From Halodesulfovibrio sp. (GTDB taxonomy: Bacteria > Desulfobacterota > Desulfovibrionia > Desulfovibrionales > Desulfovibrionaceae): a DNA stretch of 49,630 nt. The notes under the pieces are model-generated. The model searched no databases. It was not told the DNA's origin and saw only the letters and a program-made list of their open reading frames with translations. The DNA is taken from the NCBI RefSeq assembly GCF_025210605.1, contig NZ_JAOARI010000023.1:1-49630 (forward strand), given 5' to 3'. Position 1 is the stretch's first letter; every line of letters starts with the position of its first letter. The translations under genes and the position numbers were made by a program. Positions 1-9,905 of the stretch are shown here, piece by piece.

Positions 1-3000
1 TGTCGTTGCCATCGCCACCTTGAATAGTGTCGTTGCCATCGCCTGCTGTTATTGTGTCTTCGCCATCTCCACCATACACTTTGTTATGGCCGGTTCCTGC
101 GTTAATGGTGTCGTTTCCTTTACCTCCAAACAAGGTATCAGTATACCTTGAACCATTGAGTTCATCGTCTCCATCTTCACCGTATGCAACCAACTGTCCT
201 TTAGCAGAGATTGTGTCACCACCAGTACCACCATATACAGTAGTTTTGCCGTCTCCAGTTTTGATGACATCATTGCCGCCAAGGGCATGGATAGTGAGAG
301 GTTTTTTAATGTCTGATACATCAAAGGTGTCAGCACCTTCGGTAAGATGGTTCAAGTTAAATTGAATATCAGATACAGCAAGAGTTGTTTTGTCGTTAAA
401 ACGCAGATAGTTTAATGTGTGTTGTGGAAGTGACATTACGTTTTTGAAACGTATTGAATCACCAGTGTTATTTTTGAAGGTAATGAGTAAATCATTTCCG
501 TCGGCGGTGAAGATAAGATCGTTAGCTACAATACCGTCTCCAAAAACAAGCTCGTCGTTATATGATTGTGCGTTTTGATAGATTGTGTCGTGCCCATCGC
601 CAACATTAAATATGTATTTGTCGCCACCATTTTCACTGTAGATAGTGTCATTTCCACGTCCGCCAGCTACAGTGTCACGACCAGCCCCTATAGTGATGAT
701 GTCGTCGCCATCACCAGCAGTGATGGTATCATTCTCATCACCAGCAGTGATGGTGTCGTTAGCATTTGTTCCATCTATGTACTTGTAATGGCTATTTGAC
801 GAATAATATTCGAGTCTAAGATTATTATTGGAGATATTTTTAATACGAAGTGAGTCAGAAGAACTATTTCTAAACGTAATGATTTTATCTGTACCATCTT
901 GAGCAATGATTACATCATCGCTTGTAATTCCTTTGCCAAATCTTATTACGTCATTGCGGAAGAAAGTGTTAATGTTTTCGTCAACGTTGTCATAAATTGT
1001 ATCGTGTCCATCTCCAATGTTGAAGAGATAGATGTCAGTATTGCTTCCACCATAGATTACATCATCTCCTTGCCCACCAGTTATGGTGTTGTTGCCGTCT
1101 CCAGCTTTGATGATGTCTTTTCCGTCGCCGCCGTCGATAGTGTCATTGCTGCTGCCAGTGGTGATATTGTCGTCGCCTTCTTCACCATACATTTTATTGT
1201 TGCCGCAAGTAGCAGTAATGATGTCATTGCCTGTTCCACCATAAACAGTATTGCTTCCGCCTCCGGCATTGATGGTATCGTTTCCTTCGCCACCACTAAT
1301 ATAATCGCTGTAGTTTGCAGCATTGATAGTGTCATCGCCGTCTTCGCCATAAGCAACAATCTCACCGTAAGAACTAGTAATGGTGTCATCGCCTTTTCCG
1401 CCAAAGACTGTAGTCTTTCCTTTACCAGTTGTGATGGAGTCGTTGCCGTCTAAAGCTTTAACAGTAACCGGCATGACAAAATCTGACATGTCGATTGAAT
1501 TAGTTTCTTCAGTAAGATTACCCAAATTAAATTGAATTGAAGATGTGGCGATTCCAGAACCATCTGCAAATTCGAGATAATCAATTCCACTATATCTCTG
1601 TGTCATTACGTTTTTGACTCGAATTGAATCACTAGAGCTATTTTTAAACGTAATAAGCCAGTCGTTTCCATCTACTGTGAAAATAAGGTCTTCTTTAGAG
1701 ATCTCGTCACCAAAGATAATTTTATCACTAGTATATCCAGATGCAGTACTTCCTGCAATATTATCATATATAGTGTCGTGTCCGTCTCCAATGTTAAAGA
1801 TGTAGGTGTCAGCATTACTTCCGCCATAAATTACATCATCGCCTTGTCCACCTGTTATAGTGTTGTTGCCATCTCCAGCTTTAATCGTGTCTTTTCCGGC
1901 ACCGCCGTAAATCGTGTCAGCGTTGCTGCCTGTAGTGATACTGTCGTCACCTTTATCACCATAAATTTTGTTATCACCATACGTGGCAGTGATGGTATCA
2001 TTACCTGCTCCACCATAATCGGTATCGTTTCCGCCTCCGGCATTGATGGTATCGTTTCCTTCGCCACCACTGATATAATCGCTGTAGTTTTCAGCATTGA
2101 TAGTATCATCGCCGTCTTCGCCATAAGCAATAATCTCGCCGTAAGAACTAGCAATGGTGTCATTGCCACTTCCGCCGAAGACAGTTGTCTTTCCTTTACC
2201 AGTTGTGATGGAGTCGTTGCCACCTAATGCGTTAACAGTTGTTGGCTTGACGAAATTCGACATGTCGACAACATCAGTTTCTTCAGTAAGGCTACTTAAA
2301 TTAAATTGAATTGAAGACGTGGAGAATCTAGAGCCGTCTGCAAATTTGAGATAATCAATTCCAGTATAGCTCTGTGTCATTACGTTTTTGACTCGAATTG
2401 AATCACTAGAGCTATTTTTAAACGTAATAAGCCAGTCGTTTCCATCTACTGTGAAAACAAGGTCATCCTTAGAGATTCCGTTGCCAAAGGTAATTTCATC
2501 ACTAGCGTATCCTGACGCAGACACATTTTGATCATTGTCATAAATGGTATCGTGCCCATCTCCAATGTTGAAGGTGTAGGTGTCAGCATCACTTCCTCCA
2601 TAGATGGTATCATCTCCTTGTCCACCTGTTATAGTGTTGTTGCCACTTCCAGCTTTAATAATATCGTTTCCGGCACCACCGTCTATGGTGTCAGCGTTGC
2701 TGCCTGTAGTGATATTGTCGTCACCTTTATCACCATAAATTTTGTTGTCACCATACGTGGCAGTAATGGTGTCATTACCTGCTCCACCATAAACGGTATC
2801 GTTTCCGCCTCCGGCATTGATGGTATCGTTTCCTTCGCCACCATTGATATAATCGTTGTAGTTTTTAGCGTTGATAGTGTCGTCACCATCTTCGCCATAA
2901 GCAATAATTTCACCGTAAGAACTGGTGATGGTGTCATTGCCACTTCCACCGAAGATTGTTGTCTTTCCTTTGCCTGTGGTGATGGAGTCGTTGCCGCCCA

Positions 3001-6000
3001 ATGCATTAACGGTTGTCGGCATGACAAAATCAGACATGTCGATCGTATCAGTTTCTTCAGTAAGGTTGTTCAAATTAAATCGAATTGAAGATGTGGCGAC
3101 TTCAGAACCGTCTGCAAATTTGAGATAATCAATTCCACTATAGTGCTGGGGCATTACGTTCTTAATTCGAATTGAATCATTTGAGTTGTTTTTGAACGTA
3201 ATGAGCCAGTCGTTTCCATCTACAGCGAAAACAAGGTCATCCTTAAAAATACCTTCACCAAAGATAATTTCATCGCTAGAGTATCCTGACGCAGGCTTGT
3301 TTTGGGTATTGTCATAAATCGTGTCGTGTCCGTCTCCAATGTTGAAGATGTAGGTGTCAGCATTACTTCCGCCATAGATGACATCATCTCCTTTTCCACC
3401 TGTTATGGTGTTGTTGCCATCTCCAGCTTTGATCGTGTCTTTTCCGTCACCGCCGTAGATAGTGTCAGCGTTGTTGCCTGTAGTGATATTGTCGTCACCT
3501 TTATCACCATAAATTTTGTTGTCACCATACGTGGCAGTAATGGTGTCATTACCTGTTCCACCATAAACGGTATCGCTTCCGCCGCCTGCATTGATGATAT
3601 CGTTTCCTTCGCCACCATTGATGTAATCGTTGCGATCTTCCGCAGTAATAGTATCGTCACCATCTTCACCATAAGCAATAATCTCGCCGTAAGAACTGGT
3701 GATGGTGTCATTGCCACTTCCACCGAATACAGTGGTTCTGTGTCTACCTGTTATAATGGAATCGTTACCGCCGAGTGCGTTAACGGTTGCGGGCGCGACA
3801 GAATCAGACATGTCAAGCGTATCAGTTTCTTCAGTAAGGCTACTTACGTTAAATTGAATTGAATACGGGTTGATTCTTGAGCCGTCTGTAAATTTGAGAG
3901 AATCAATTCCACTATAGTACTGGGTCATTACGTTCTTAATTCGAATTGAATCATTTGAGCTATTTTTAAACGTAATGAGCCAGTCGTTTCCATCTACTGT
4001 GAAAACAAGGTCATCCTTAGAAATACCTTCACCAAAGATAATTTCATCGCTAGAGTATCCTGACGCAGACTTGTTTTGGGCATTGTCGTAAATCGTGTCG
4101 TGCCCGTCTCCAATGTTGAAGATGTATGTGTCAGCATTGCTTCCGCCATAGATGACATCATCTCCTTTTCCACCTGTTATGGTGTTGTTGCCATCTCCAG
4201 CTTTGATCGTGTCGTTTCCGTCGCCACCATCTAAGGTGTCAGCACCGCTACCAGCAGTGATATTGTCGTCACCTTTATCACCATAAATTTTGTTGTCACC
4301 ATACGTGGCAGTAATGGTGTCATTACCTGCTCCGCCATAAACTGTATCGTTTCCGCCGCCTGCGTTGATAGTATCGTTTCCATCGCCACCACTGATGGAA
4401 TCTGCGTATCTATTACCAGTAATAGTGTCGTCACCATCTTCACCATAGGCAATAAGCTCGCCGTAAGAACTGGTGATGGTATCACTGCCGCTTCCGCCAA
4501 AGACTGTTGTCTTTTCTTTGCCTGTTGTGATGGAGTCGTTACCACCCAGCGCATTAACGGTTGTCGGCATGACAAAATCAGACATGTCGATCGTATCAGT
4601 TTCTTCAGTAAGGTTATGCAAATTAAATTGAATTGAAGATGTGGAGAACCTAGAGCCGTCTGCAAATTTGAGATAATCAATTCCACTATAGTACTGGGTC
4701 ATTACGTTCTTAATTCGAATTGAATCATTTGAGCTGTTTTTGAACGTAATGACCCAGTCGTTTCCATCTACTGTGAAAACAAGGTCTTCTTTAGAGATAC
4801 CGCCACCAAAGATAATTTCATCGCTAGAGTATCCTGACGCAGACTTGTTTTGGGCATTGTCATAAATCGTGTCGTGTCCGTCTCCAATGTTGAATATGTA
4901 GGTGTCAGTATTACTTCCGCCATAGATGACGTCATCTCCTTGTCCACCTGTTATGGTGTTACTTCCATCTCCAGCTTTAATGGTATCGTTTCCGGCACCG
5001 CCGTCTATGGTGTCAGCATCGCCACCAGCAGTGATGTTGTCGTTACCTTCTTCACCATAGATTTTATTACTACCACTCGCGGTAGTAATGGTGTCGGAAC
5101 CAGTTCCGCCATAGACTGTGTTGTTTCCGTTTCCTGTAATGATAGTATCATTCCCAGTGCCGCCACTGATGTAATCAGAGTACATGCCAGTGATTGTGTC
5201 GTCACCATCTTCGCCATAAATTGTGTTGTTGCCATAAGTAGCAGTGATGACGTCATTGCCATTTCCACCAAAAACGGTTGTTCTGTTTTTAGGGGTTGTA
5301 ATGGAGTCATCACCTTCCGAAGCATTAATCGTTGCAGGCTTGACAAAATCAGACATATCAATTGTATCAGCCTCTTCAGTATGGCTGTTTGAGCTAAACT
5401 CAATTGAAGAGGTGCTGACTCTAGAGTTATCTATGAATTTAAGATAATCAATTCCAGAATAGTTTTGGGTCATTACGTTTTTAATTCGGATTGAATCATC
5501 TGAGTTATTTTTGAATGTAATGAGCCAATCATCACCATCTATTGTGAAGACAAGGTCTTCTTTAGAAATTCCGGCACCGAAGATGATTTCGTCACTAGAA
5601 TATCCTGATGCAGATACATTTTTAGTGTTTTCGTAAATGGTGTCGTGCCCGTCTCCAATGTTGAAAGTGTATGTGTCTGTATTACTTCCACCATAGATGA
5701 CGTCATCCCCTTTTCCACCAGTAATGGTGTTACTGCCATCTCCAGCTTTAATGATGTCGTTTCCGTCACCACCGTCTATAGTATCAGCACCGCCACCAGC
5801 AGTGATATCATCGTTACCTGTTCCTCCATAAATATTATTATCCCTATACGTGGCAGTAATGGTGTCATTCCCTTTTCCGCCATAAACAATATCGTATCCG
5901 TCTCCTGTATTAATAGTGTCATTTCCATTGCCACCATTAATAAAGTCATTGTAACGTCCACCAGTAATGATGTCTTCGCCATCTTCACCGTGGGCTATAA

Positions 6001-6118
6001 GCATGCTGCTGTTAGTTCCATCTATAGTGTCATTGCCGCCTCCTCCGAAGACGACTCCAGTACCTGTTTCTATAATAATTTCGTCGTCACCAGACGTGCC
6101 GCGTTTTATGGTACTCAT
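1..6118 (-). CDS. Giant RTX (hemolysin-type Ca-binding repeat) protein, N-terminal part, runs off the window
   Basis: Reading the minus strand from the ATG at 6118-6116 (GGAG about 6 nt upstream) gives an open frame to the window edge: 2,039 codons with no stop. The protein starts MSTIKRGTSGDDE and goes straight into GGxGxDxI nonapeptides of the RTX calcium-binding kind, with no N-terminal signal peptide. Interspersed are eight copies of a module like DLVFTVDGNDWLITFKN..IRIKNVMTQ..GIDYLKFADGS, which matches the HCBP-related domain seen in RTX proteins, each near a box IGDGHDTIYDN. Family knowledge: such proteins leave by type I secretion through a C-terminal signal and fold on binding extracellular Ca2+. 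That C-terminus and any ABC/MFP/TolC exporter genes lie outside the window. Function could be adhesin, S-layer-like or matrix protein; no enzyme domain is visible in this part. Confidence 0.93.
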   Translation of the reverse strand, partial: MSTIKRGTSGDDEIIIETGTGVVFGGGGNDTIDGTNSSMLIAHGEDGEDIITGGRYNDFINGGNGNDTINTGDGYDIVYGGKGNDTITATYRDNNIYGGTGNDDITAGGGADTIDGGDGNDIIKAGDGSNTITGGKGDDVIYGGSNTDTYTFNIGDGHDTIYENTKNVSASGYSSDEIIFGAGISKEDLVFTIDGDDWLITFKNNSDDSIRIKNVMTQNYSGIDYLKFIDNSRVSTSSIEFSSNSHTEEADTIDMSDFVKPATINASEGDDSITTPKNRTTVFGGNGNDVITATYGNNTIYGEDGDDTITGMYSDYISGGTGNDTIITGNGNNTVYGGTGSDTITTASGSNKIYGEEGNDNITAGGDADTIDGGAGNDTIKAGDGSNTITGGQGDDVIYGGSNTDTYIFNIGDGHDTIYDNAQNKSASGYSSDEIIFGGGISKEDLVFTVDGNDWVITFKNSSNDSIRIKNVMTQYYSGIDYLKFADGSRFSTSSIQFNLHNLTEETDTIDMSDFVMPTTVNALGGNDSITTGKEKTTVFGGSGSDTITSSYGELIAYGEDGDDTITGNRYADSISGGDGNDTINAGGGNDTVYGGAGNDTITATYGDNKIYGDKGDDNITAGSGADTLDGGDGNDTIKAGDGNNTITGGKGDDVIYGGSNADTYIFNIGDGHDTIYDNAQNKSASGYSSDEIIFGEGISKDDLVFTVDGNDWLITFKNSSNDSIRIKNVMTQYYSGIDSLKFTDGSRINPYSIQFNVSSLTEETDTLDMSDSVAPATVNALGGNDSIITGRHRTTVFGGSGNDTITSSYGEIIAYGEDGDDTITAEDRNDYINGGEGNDIINAGGGSDTVYGGTGNDTITATYGDNKIYGDKGDDNITTGNNADTIYGGDGKDTIKAGDGNNTITGGKGDDVIYGGSNADTYIFNIGDGHDTIYDNTQNKPASGYSSDEIIFGEGIFKDDLVFAVDGNDWLITFKNNSNDSIRIKNVMPQHYSGIDYLKFADGSEVATSSIRFNLNNLTEETDTIDMSDFVMPTTVNALGGNDSITTGKGKTTIFGGSGNDTITSSYGEIIAYGEDGDDTINAKNYNDYINGGEGNDTINAGGGNDTVYGGAGNDTITATYGDNKIYGDKGDDNITTGSNADTIDGGAGNDIIKAGSGNNTITGGQGDDTIYGGSDADTYTFNIGDGHDTIYDNDQNVSASGYASDEITFGNGISKDDLVFTVDGNDWLITFKNSSSDSIRVKNVMTQSYTGIDYLKFADGSRFSTSSIQFNLSSLTEETDVVDMSNFVKPTTVNALGGNDSITTGKGKTTVFGGSGNDTIASSYGEIIAYGEDGDDTINAENYSDYISGGEGNDTINAGGGNDTDYGGAGNDTITATYGDNKIYGDKGDDSITTGSNADTIYGGAGKDTIKAGDGNNTITGGQGDDVIYGGSNADTYIFNIGDGHDTIYDNIAGSTASGYTSDKIIFGDEISKEDLIFTVDGNDWLITFKNSSSDSIRVKNVMTQRYSGIDYLEFADGSGIATSSIQFNLGNLTEETNSIDMSDFVMPVTVKALDGNDSITTGKGKTTVFGGKGDDTITSSYGEIVAYGEDGDDTINAANYSDYISGGEGNDTINAGGGSNTVYGGTGNDIITATCGNNKMYGEEGDDNITTGSSNDTIDGGDGKDIIKAGDGNNTITGGQGDDVIYGGSNTDIYLFNIGDGHDTIYDNVDENINTFFRNDVIRFGKGITSDDVIIAQDGTDKIITFRNSSSDSLRIKNISNNNLRLEYYSSNSHYKYIDGTNANDTITAGDENDTITAGDGDDIITIGAGRDTVAGGRGNDTIYSENGGDKYIFNVGDGHDTIYQNAQSYNDELVFGDGIVANDLIFTADGNDLLITFKNNTGDSIRFKNVMSLPQHTLNYLRFNDKTTLAVSDIQFNLNHLTEGADTFDVSDIKKPLTIHALGGNDVIKTGDGKTTVYGGTGGDTISAKGQLVAYGEDGDDELNGSRYTDTLFGGKGNDTINAGTGHNKVYGGDGEDTITAGDGNDTIQGGDGND
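586..5660 (-). repeat. About 774-bp (258-residue) in-frame tandem macro-repeats inside the RTX gene
   Basis: The conserved box encoding IGDGHDTIYDN recurs at about 5641, 4871, 4097, 3322, 2549, 1774, 1001 and 586. Spacings are 770, 774, 775, 773, 775, 773 and then 415 bp. Each full unit carries two RTX blocks, one HCBP-related module and a linker of the type LTEETDTIDMSDF. Units between about 1770 and 4870 are nearly identical at nucleotide level, whereas the one nearest the start codon and those nearest the left edge have diverged. The 415-bp unit lacks one RTX block and the linker. Confidence 0.9.
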
Positions 6119-7029
6119 AAAATCTCCATTTAAAATTACATAATACTCTATAGCAATTCTTTGTTGCTGAATTGATAGAAGTTCAAACTATTTTATTGCA
6201 GAGCGATAAAGTAAACTTTCGATGCAATAAACACTGTTTATGAATTTTTTCAAATAGCATTCAAAATAAAAAAATGAAAGTTCGATACGGAAATGGAGTA
6301 TTGGATGAATTATTTTATATTTTAGAAGATAGATGTAGTTAAAAAGTGTTTATGAAATATAGAATGCAAAAAATAAAATGATAAAAATAGTAAGTAACTA
6401 CTTAGAAAACTCTAGATATTAATTTATTGTGTTTCTCTCCTTTTATGTGTCTATCTGTCAGTGAGTAAATACTGATAAGTGGTGGGGTTGATATAGATGA
6501 ATTTGTTAAATCTAATGCGATGCTTCGCTTTTGCGTGGAGATATAGAATGCTGTATGTGTAACCTTTTTATGAATAATAATTCATAGGTGTTTTAGTTCT
6601 TGTTCTATCGGTGGGCTTTGAGAGAGCAGACTGGTGATTAATGCAAAAAACAGTGATGAAGAGGGGGAGTGAGAATAACTATGAAATTTTTGGGGTGAAG
6701 GAATTAGATTTTACAATGATGAAAATAAATAAACGAGTATGGCTGCGGTTGAATATAGCAGAAATTCGCTGTTAAAAAGGATAGAAAATGCAAATTTAAT
6801 AGTGAAGAAGGATGAAATGCGCAAAGCAGATTGCAAGGCTGGCTACGTTGTTTGTCGTAAAATTTGATTGTGCGCTGCTACGTTGTGGGTGCTATATTCT
6901 GACTGTTTGGTTATTTTAAGCCAAATGTGCTTTTCCACAATTCAAGGGTTGCATAAACTGGATAACTGATTACATAGTGCTAGTGTTCATCTCTTAATGA
7001 TAATCAGTTACTAATAGTATAAAGCCTTT
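6119..7029. other. AT-rich intergenic region between the RTX gene and uvrA, no gene seen
   Basis: About 910 bp with many A/T runs and stops in all frames. I found no ORF with a ribosome binding site, no tRNA and no terminator. It should hold the promoters of the divergent RTX gene and uvrA. The only clear structure is the inverted repeat at 6963-7010. Its composition is noticeably richer in A+T than the flanking genes. Confidence 0.7.
6963..7010. promoter_or_regulatory. Perfect 10-bp inverted repeat in front of uvrA
   Basis: TAACTGATTA at 6963-6972 is repeated as its reverse complement TAATCAGTTA at 7001-7010, 28 bp apart and 20 bp before the annotated uvrA start. It could be an operator with two half sites or a leader stem-loop. 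A weak promoter, TTGCAT near 6950 with TACATA near 6972, overlaps the left arm. It does not resemble a LexA box that I recognise. Confidence 0.4.
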
Positions 7030-9813
7030 ATGAGACAGCAAATGACCAAAGATAATGTGATCCATATTGAAGGTGCCCGCCAACATAACTTGAAAGATCT
7101 TACTCTCGATATTCCGAGAGACGAACTTGTAGTTGTGTGCGGTCCATCCGGTTCCGGTAAATCCACACTTGCGTTCGACCTTGTGTATGCAGAAGGACAA
7201 CGCCGCTATGTGGAATCACTTTCCGCATACGCACGTCAATTTTTGCCACAAATGGATAAGCCGGATGTGGACAAAATTGAGGGGCTTTCTCCTGCTATTT
7301 CTTTGGAGCAAACAGCGTCTACCCGAAATCCGCGCTCTACAGTGGGAACGGTAACTGAAATATATGACTTTTTACGTGTCTTTTATGCTCGCCTTGGGAC
7401 AATGTACTGTCCGAAATGCAACAAACCTATTGCGGCGCGCGCTGCTGATGAAATTATTAACGAAATTTTAGAGCTTGAAGCCGGTACTAAATTTATAGTG
7501 CTGGCTCCACTTGTTGAGCATCAAAAAGGTACTCATGCCGACAGATTCAAAAAGATGAAGGCGCAGGGCTTTGTGCGTGTACGCATTAATGGGCAAATGC
7601 ATACCATTGATGATGCACCTGAGCTTGAAAAGAATAAAAAGCATACAATTGATCTTGTTATTGATCGTCTTGTCATTAAAGAAGGACTGCGGGGGCGCTT
7701 GGCGGATTCCGTTGAGCTCGCACTCAAGTATGGTGAAGGGCGGTTGATTGTTTCTGTTGTAGGGGGTGAAGATAAAATCCTTTCGACAGAATCCGTCTGT
7801 CCGACCTGTAAAATCAGTTTGCCGCGTCTTTCACCTCAGCTTTTTTCATTTAACAGCCCGCAGGGAGCATGTTCCCGCTGTTCCGGTATTGGTTCCGTAG
7901 ATTATTTTGAACCAAACTTACTTGCACCAAACAAAGGGCTTTCGCTTAAATCCGGCGGTTTGCTTCCATGGAAAAATCCAAAAGTAATGGAACGCTATGC
8001 GGATGACTTGAAAGCGTTGGGCAAGAAAAACGGTTTTGCGCTGGACACTCCTTTTTCAGAATTTTCCCCAAAAGCATGGAAAGCTCTTTTCCAAGGACAA
8101 GGCGATTGGCCGGGGGTAGTGGCATTGCTCGATCGCGGTATGCAGTTTGGTCATGCTTGGCGTGATGAACTCTCCCGTTACAGGCAAAGCCGCCCATGTC
8201 CTGTGTGTGACGGTGCGCGATTAAAAAAAGAATCGTTGTCTGTCCGAGTTGGCGAACATTCAATCCACGGATTTTGTTCCCTTTCTATTTGGCGTGCTCT
8301 CGAATGGTTGCAGCAGCAGAGCTTTTCTGAGTCACAAATGGTGGTTGCAGAGCCGTTGTTGAAAGAACTGACACATCGTCTCGGCTTTATGGTGAATGTC
8401 GGGCTGGATTATATTTCCCTCAGCAGGAATATGTCGACGTTGTCAGGCGGCGAAGCGCAACGCATCCGTCTTGCTTCTCAGCTCGGCTCCGGTCTTGTCG
8501 GGGTAACGTATGTTTTGGATGAGCCATCCATCGGTTTGCATCCAAAAGATAATGTCCGTCTTATTAATACACTTCGTAGCTTGCAAAAGCGCGGTAATAC
8601 CGTGCTGGTTGTTGAGCATGATGAAGCTACCATGCGTGAAGCGGATACTCTAATCGAGCTTGGACCCGGTTCTGGCATGTTGGGCGGCGAGATTATGTTT
8701 AATGGTTCTGTGGACTCTATGCTTAATGGAGCAGATACACTTACTGCAAAATACCTGCGTGGCGAGATGGTTATTGACGTTCCAGAAGAGAGAAGAGTGG
8801 CGGAACGTGATTTGATCTTGCAAGGTGTTACTACAAATAACTTGCAGAATTTAAATGTGAAGTTTCCGCTTGGAACATTAACTTGCGTTACTGGACCTTC
8901 CGGTTCTGGTAAAAGCTCGTTGGTTGTAGATTCTTTGTACAAGCATATTGCGCTGTCAAAATCTATCAAGGTTGACAACCCCGGTCAGATAAAGGGCATC
9001 GCGGGCTTGGAAGAAGTTGAGCGCATTGTTTCCATCGACCAGACTCCAATTGGACGTACTCCTCGCTCCAACCCTGCGACATACACCAAAATATTCGATG
9101 AAATTCGAAATATATTTGCAATGACACCGGATGCGAAAAAGCGTGGCTATAAACCGGGGCGCTTTAGTTTTAACGTACGTGGTGGTCGTTGTGAGGCGTG
9201 TAGCGGTGATGGGCAAATTCGTGTTGAAATGCACTTCCTTCCCGATGTGTATGTGACCTGTGATGTCTGCGGCGGCAAGCGTTACAGTCATGAAACTCTT
9301 GAAGTTCGATATAAAGATAAAAACATTGCCGATGTGCTGAACATGACAGTACGTCAGGCAAAAGCGTTTTTTGAAAACCATCCTACGCTTAAACGTCGCC
9401 TGTCCGTTCTTGAGGATGTAGGGCTTGAATATATCCGCCTTGGACAGCCTGCGACAACCCTTTCCGGTGGTGAAGCTCAGCGTATCAAGATCTCCCGTGA
9501 GCTTGGCAAGCGTAATCTTCCAGGGACATTATATATATTGGATGAGCCGACAACTGGATTGCATATGCACGAAGTGGGTAAACTTATCAGAGTATTGCAA
9601 AAACTTGTTGATAAGGGAGCAACTGTTGTTGTTATTGAACATAATACTGATGTTATCATGGCAGCTGACTACGTCATTGATCTTGGTCCCGGCGGCGGAG
9701 AAAATGGCGGACGCGTAGTATCTGCGGGTACTCCAGAGGAAATTATCAACGACACCAACTCTGTCACCGGTGCATATTTAGTTGCAGAGCAAGCAGTTAG
9801 GAAGAGTTCATAG
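7030..9813 (+). CDS. uvrA: UvrABC excision nuclease subunit A
   Basis: Damage-recognition ATPase of nucleotide excision repair, acting in the cytoplasm with UvrB. At 927 residues it is close to the E. coli length of 940. It has the two ABC modules of the family. The first has Walker A GPSGSGKST near residue 37, signature LSGGEAQRIRLAS and Walker B VLDEPSIGLH. The second has GPSGSGKSS, LSGGEAQRIKIS and ILDEPTTGLH. Zinc-binding cysteine pairs are visible (CPTC...CSRC, CEAC...CDVC). The N-terminal GARQHNLKDL is canonical. Neither the ATG at 7030 nor that at 7042 has a strong ribosome binding site, so the protein may be four residues shorter. It is transcribed alone. Confidence 0.97.
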   Translation: MRQQMTKDNVIHIEGARQHNLKDLTLDIPRDELVVVCGPSGSGKSTLAFDLVYAEGQRRYVESLSAYARQFLPQMDKPDVDKIEGLSPAISLEQTASTRNPRSTVGTVTEIYDFLRVFYARLGTMYCPKCNKPIAARAADEIINEILELEAGTKFIVLAPLVEHQKGTHADRFKKMKAQGFVRVRINGQMHTIDDAPELEKNKKHTIDLVIDRLVIKEGLRGRLADSVELALKYGEGRLIVSVVGGEDKILSTESVCPTCKISLPRLSPQLFSFNSPQGACSRCSGIGSVDYFEPNLLAPNKGLSLKSGGLLPWKNPKVMERYADDLKALGKKNGFALDTPFSEFSPKAWKALFQGQGDWPGVVALLDRGMQFGHAWRDELSRYRQSRPCPVCDGARLKKESLSVRVGEHSIHGFCSLSIWRALEWLQQQSFSESQMVVAEPLLKELTHRLGFMVNVGLDYISLSRNMSTLSGGEAQRIRLASQLGSGLVGVTYVLDEPSIGLHPKDNVRLINTLRSLQKRGNTVLVVEHDEATMREADTLIELGPGSGMLGGEIMFNGSVDSMLNGADTLTAKYLRGEMVIDVPEERRVAERDLILQGVTTNNLQNLNVKFPLGTLTCVTGPSGSGKSSLVVDSLYKHIALSKSIKVDNPGQIKGIAGLEEVERIVSIDQTPIGRTPRSNPATYTKIFDEIRNIFAMTPDAKKRGYKPGRFSFNVRGGRCEACSGDGQIRVEMHFLPDVYVTCDVCGGKRYSHETLEVRYKDKNIADVLNMTVRQAKAFFENHPTLKRRLSVLEDVGLEYIRLGQPATTLSGGEAQRIKISRELGKRNLPGTLYILDEPTTGLHMHEVGKLIRVLQKLVDKGATVVVIEHNTDVIMAADYVIDLGPGGGENGGRVVSAGTPEEIINDTNSVTGAYLVAEQAVRKSS

Positions 9814-9905
9814 TTGCTATTTTTATGCTGGGCAGGTATCAGTATAAGAACTAGAGTTATATTTTTATAATCTGATTTGTTATTTCTATCCGTAATGAGG
9901 AAAAT

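Noticed and set aside
899..5392. Several 100-190-codon plus-strand and minus-strand ORFs rich in V, I, S and T or M, T and L
   Set aside because: They are other-frame readings of the RTX repeats. They recur with the same 774-bp period and have no ribosome binding sites, while the minus frame starting at 6118 is open throughout and gives recognisable RTX motifs.
1..6118. CRISPR or tandem-repeat locus reading of the left 6 kb
   Set aside because: The periodicity is in frame, codes for RTX motifs and has no short direct repeats with unique spacers.
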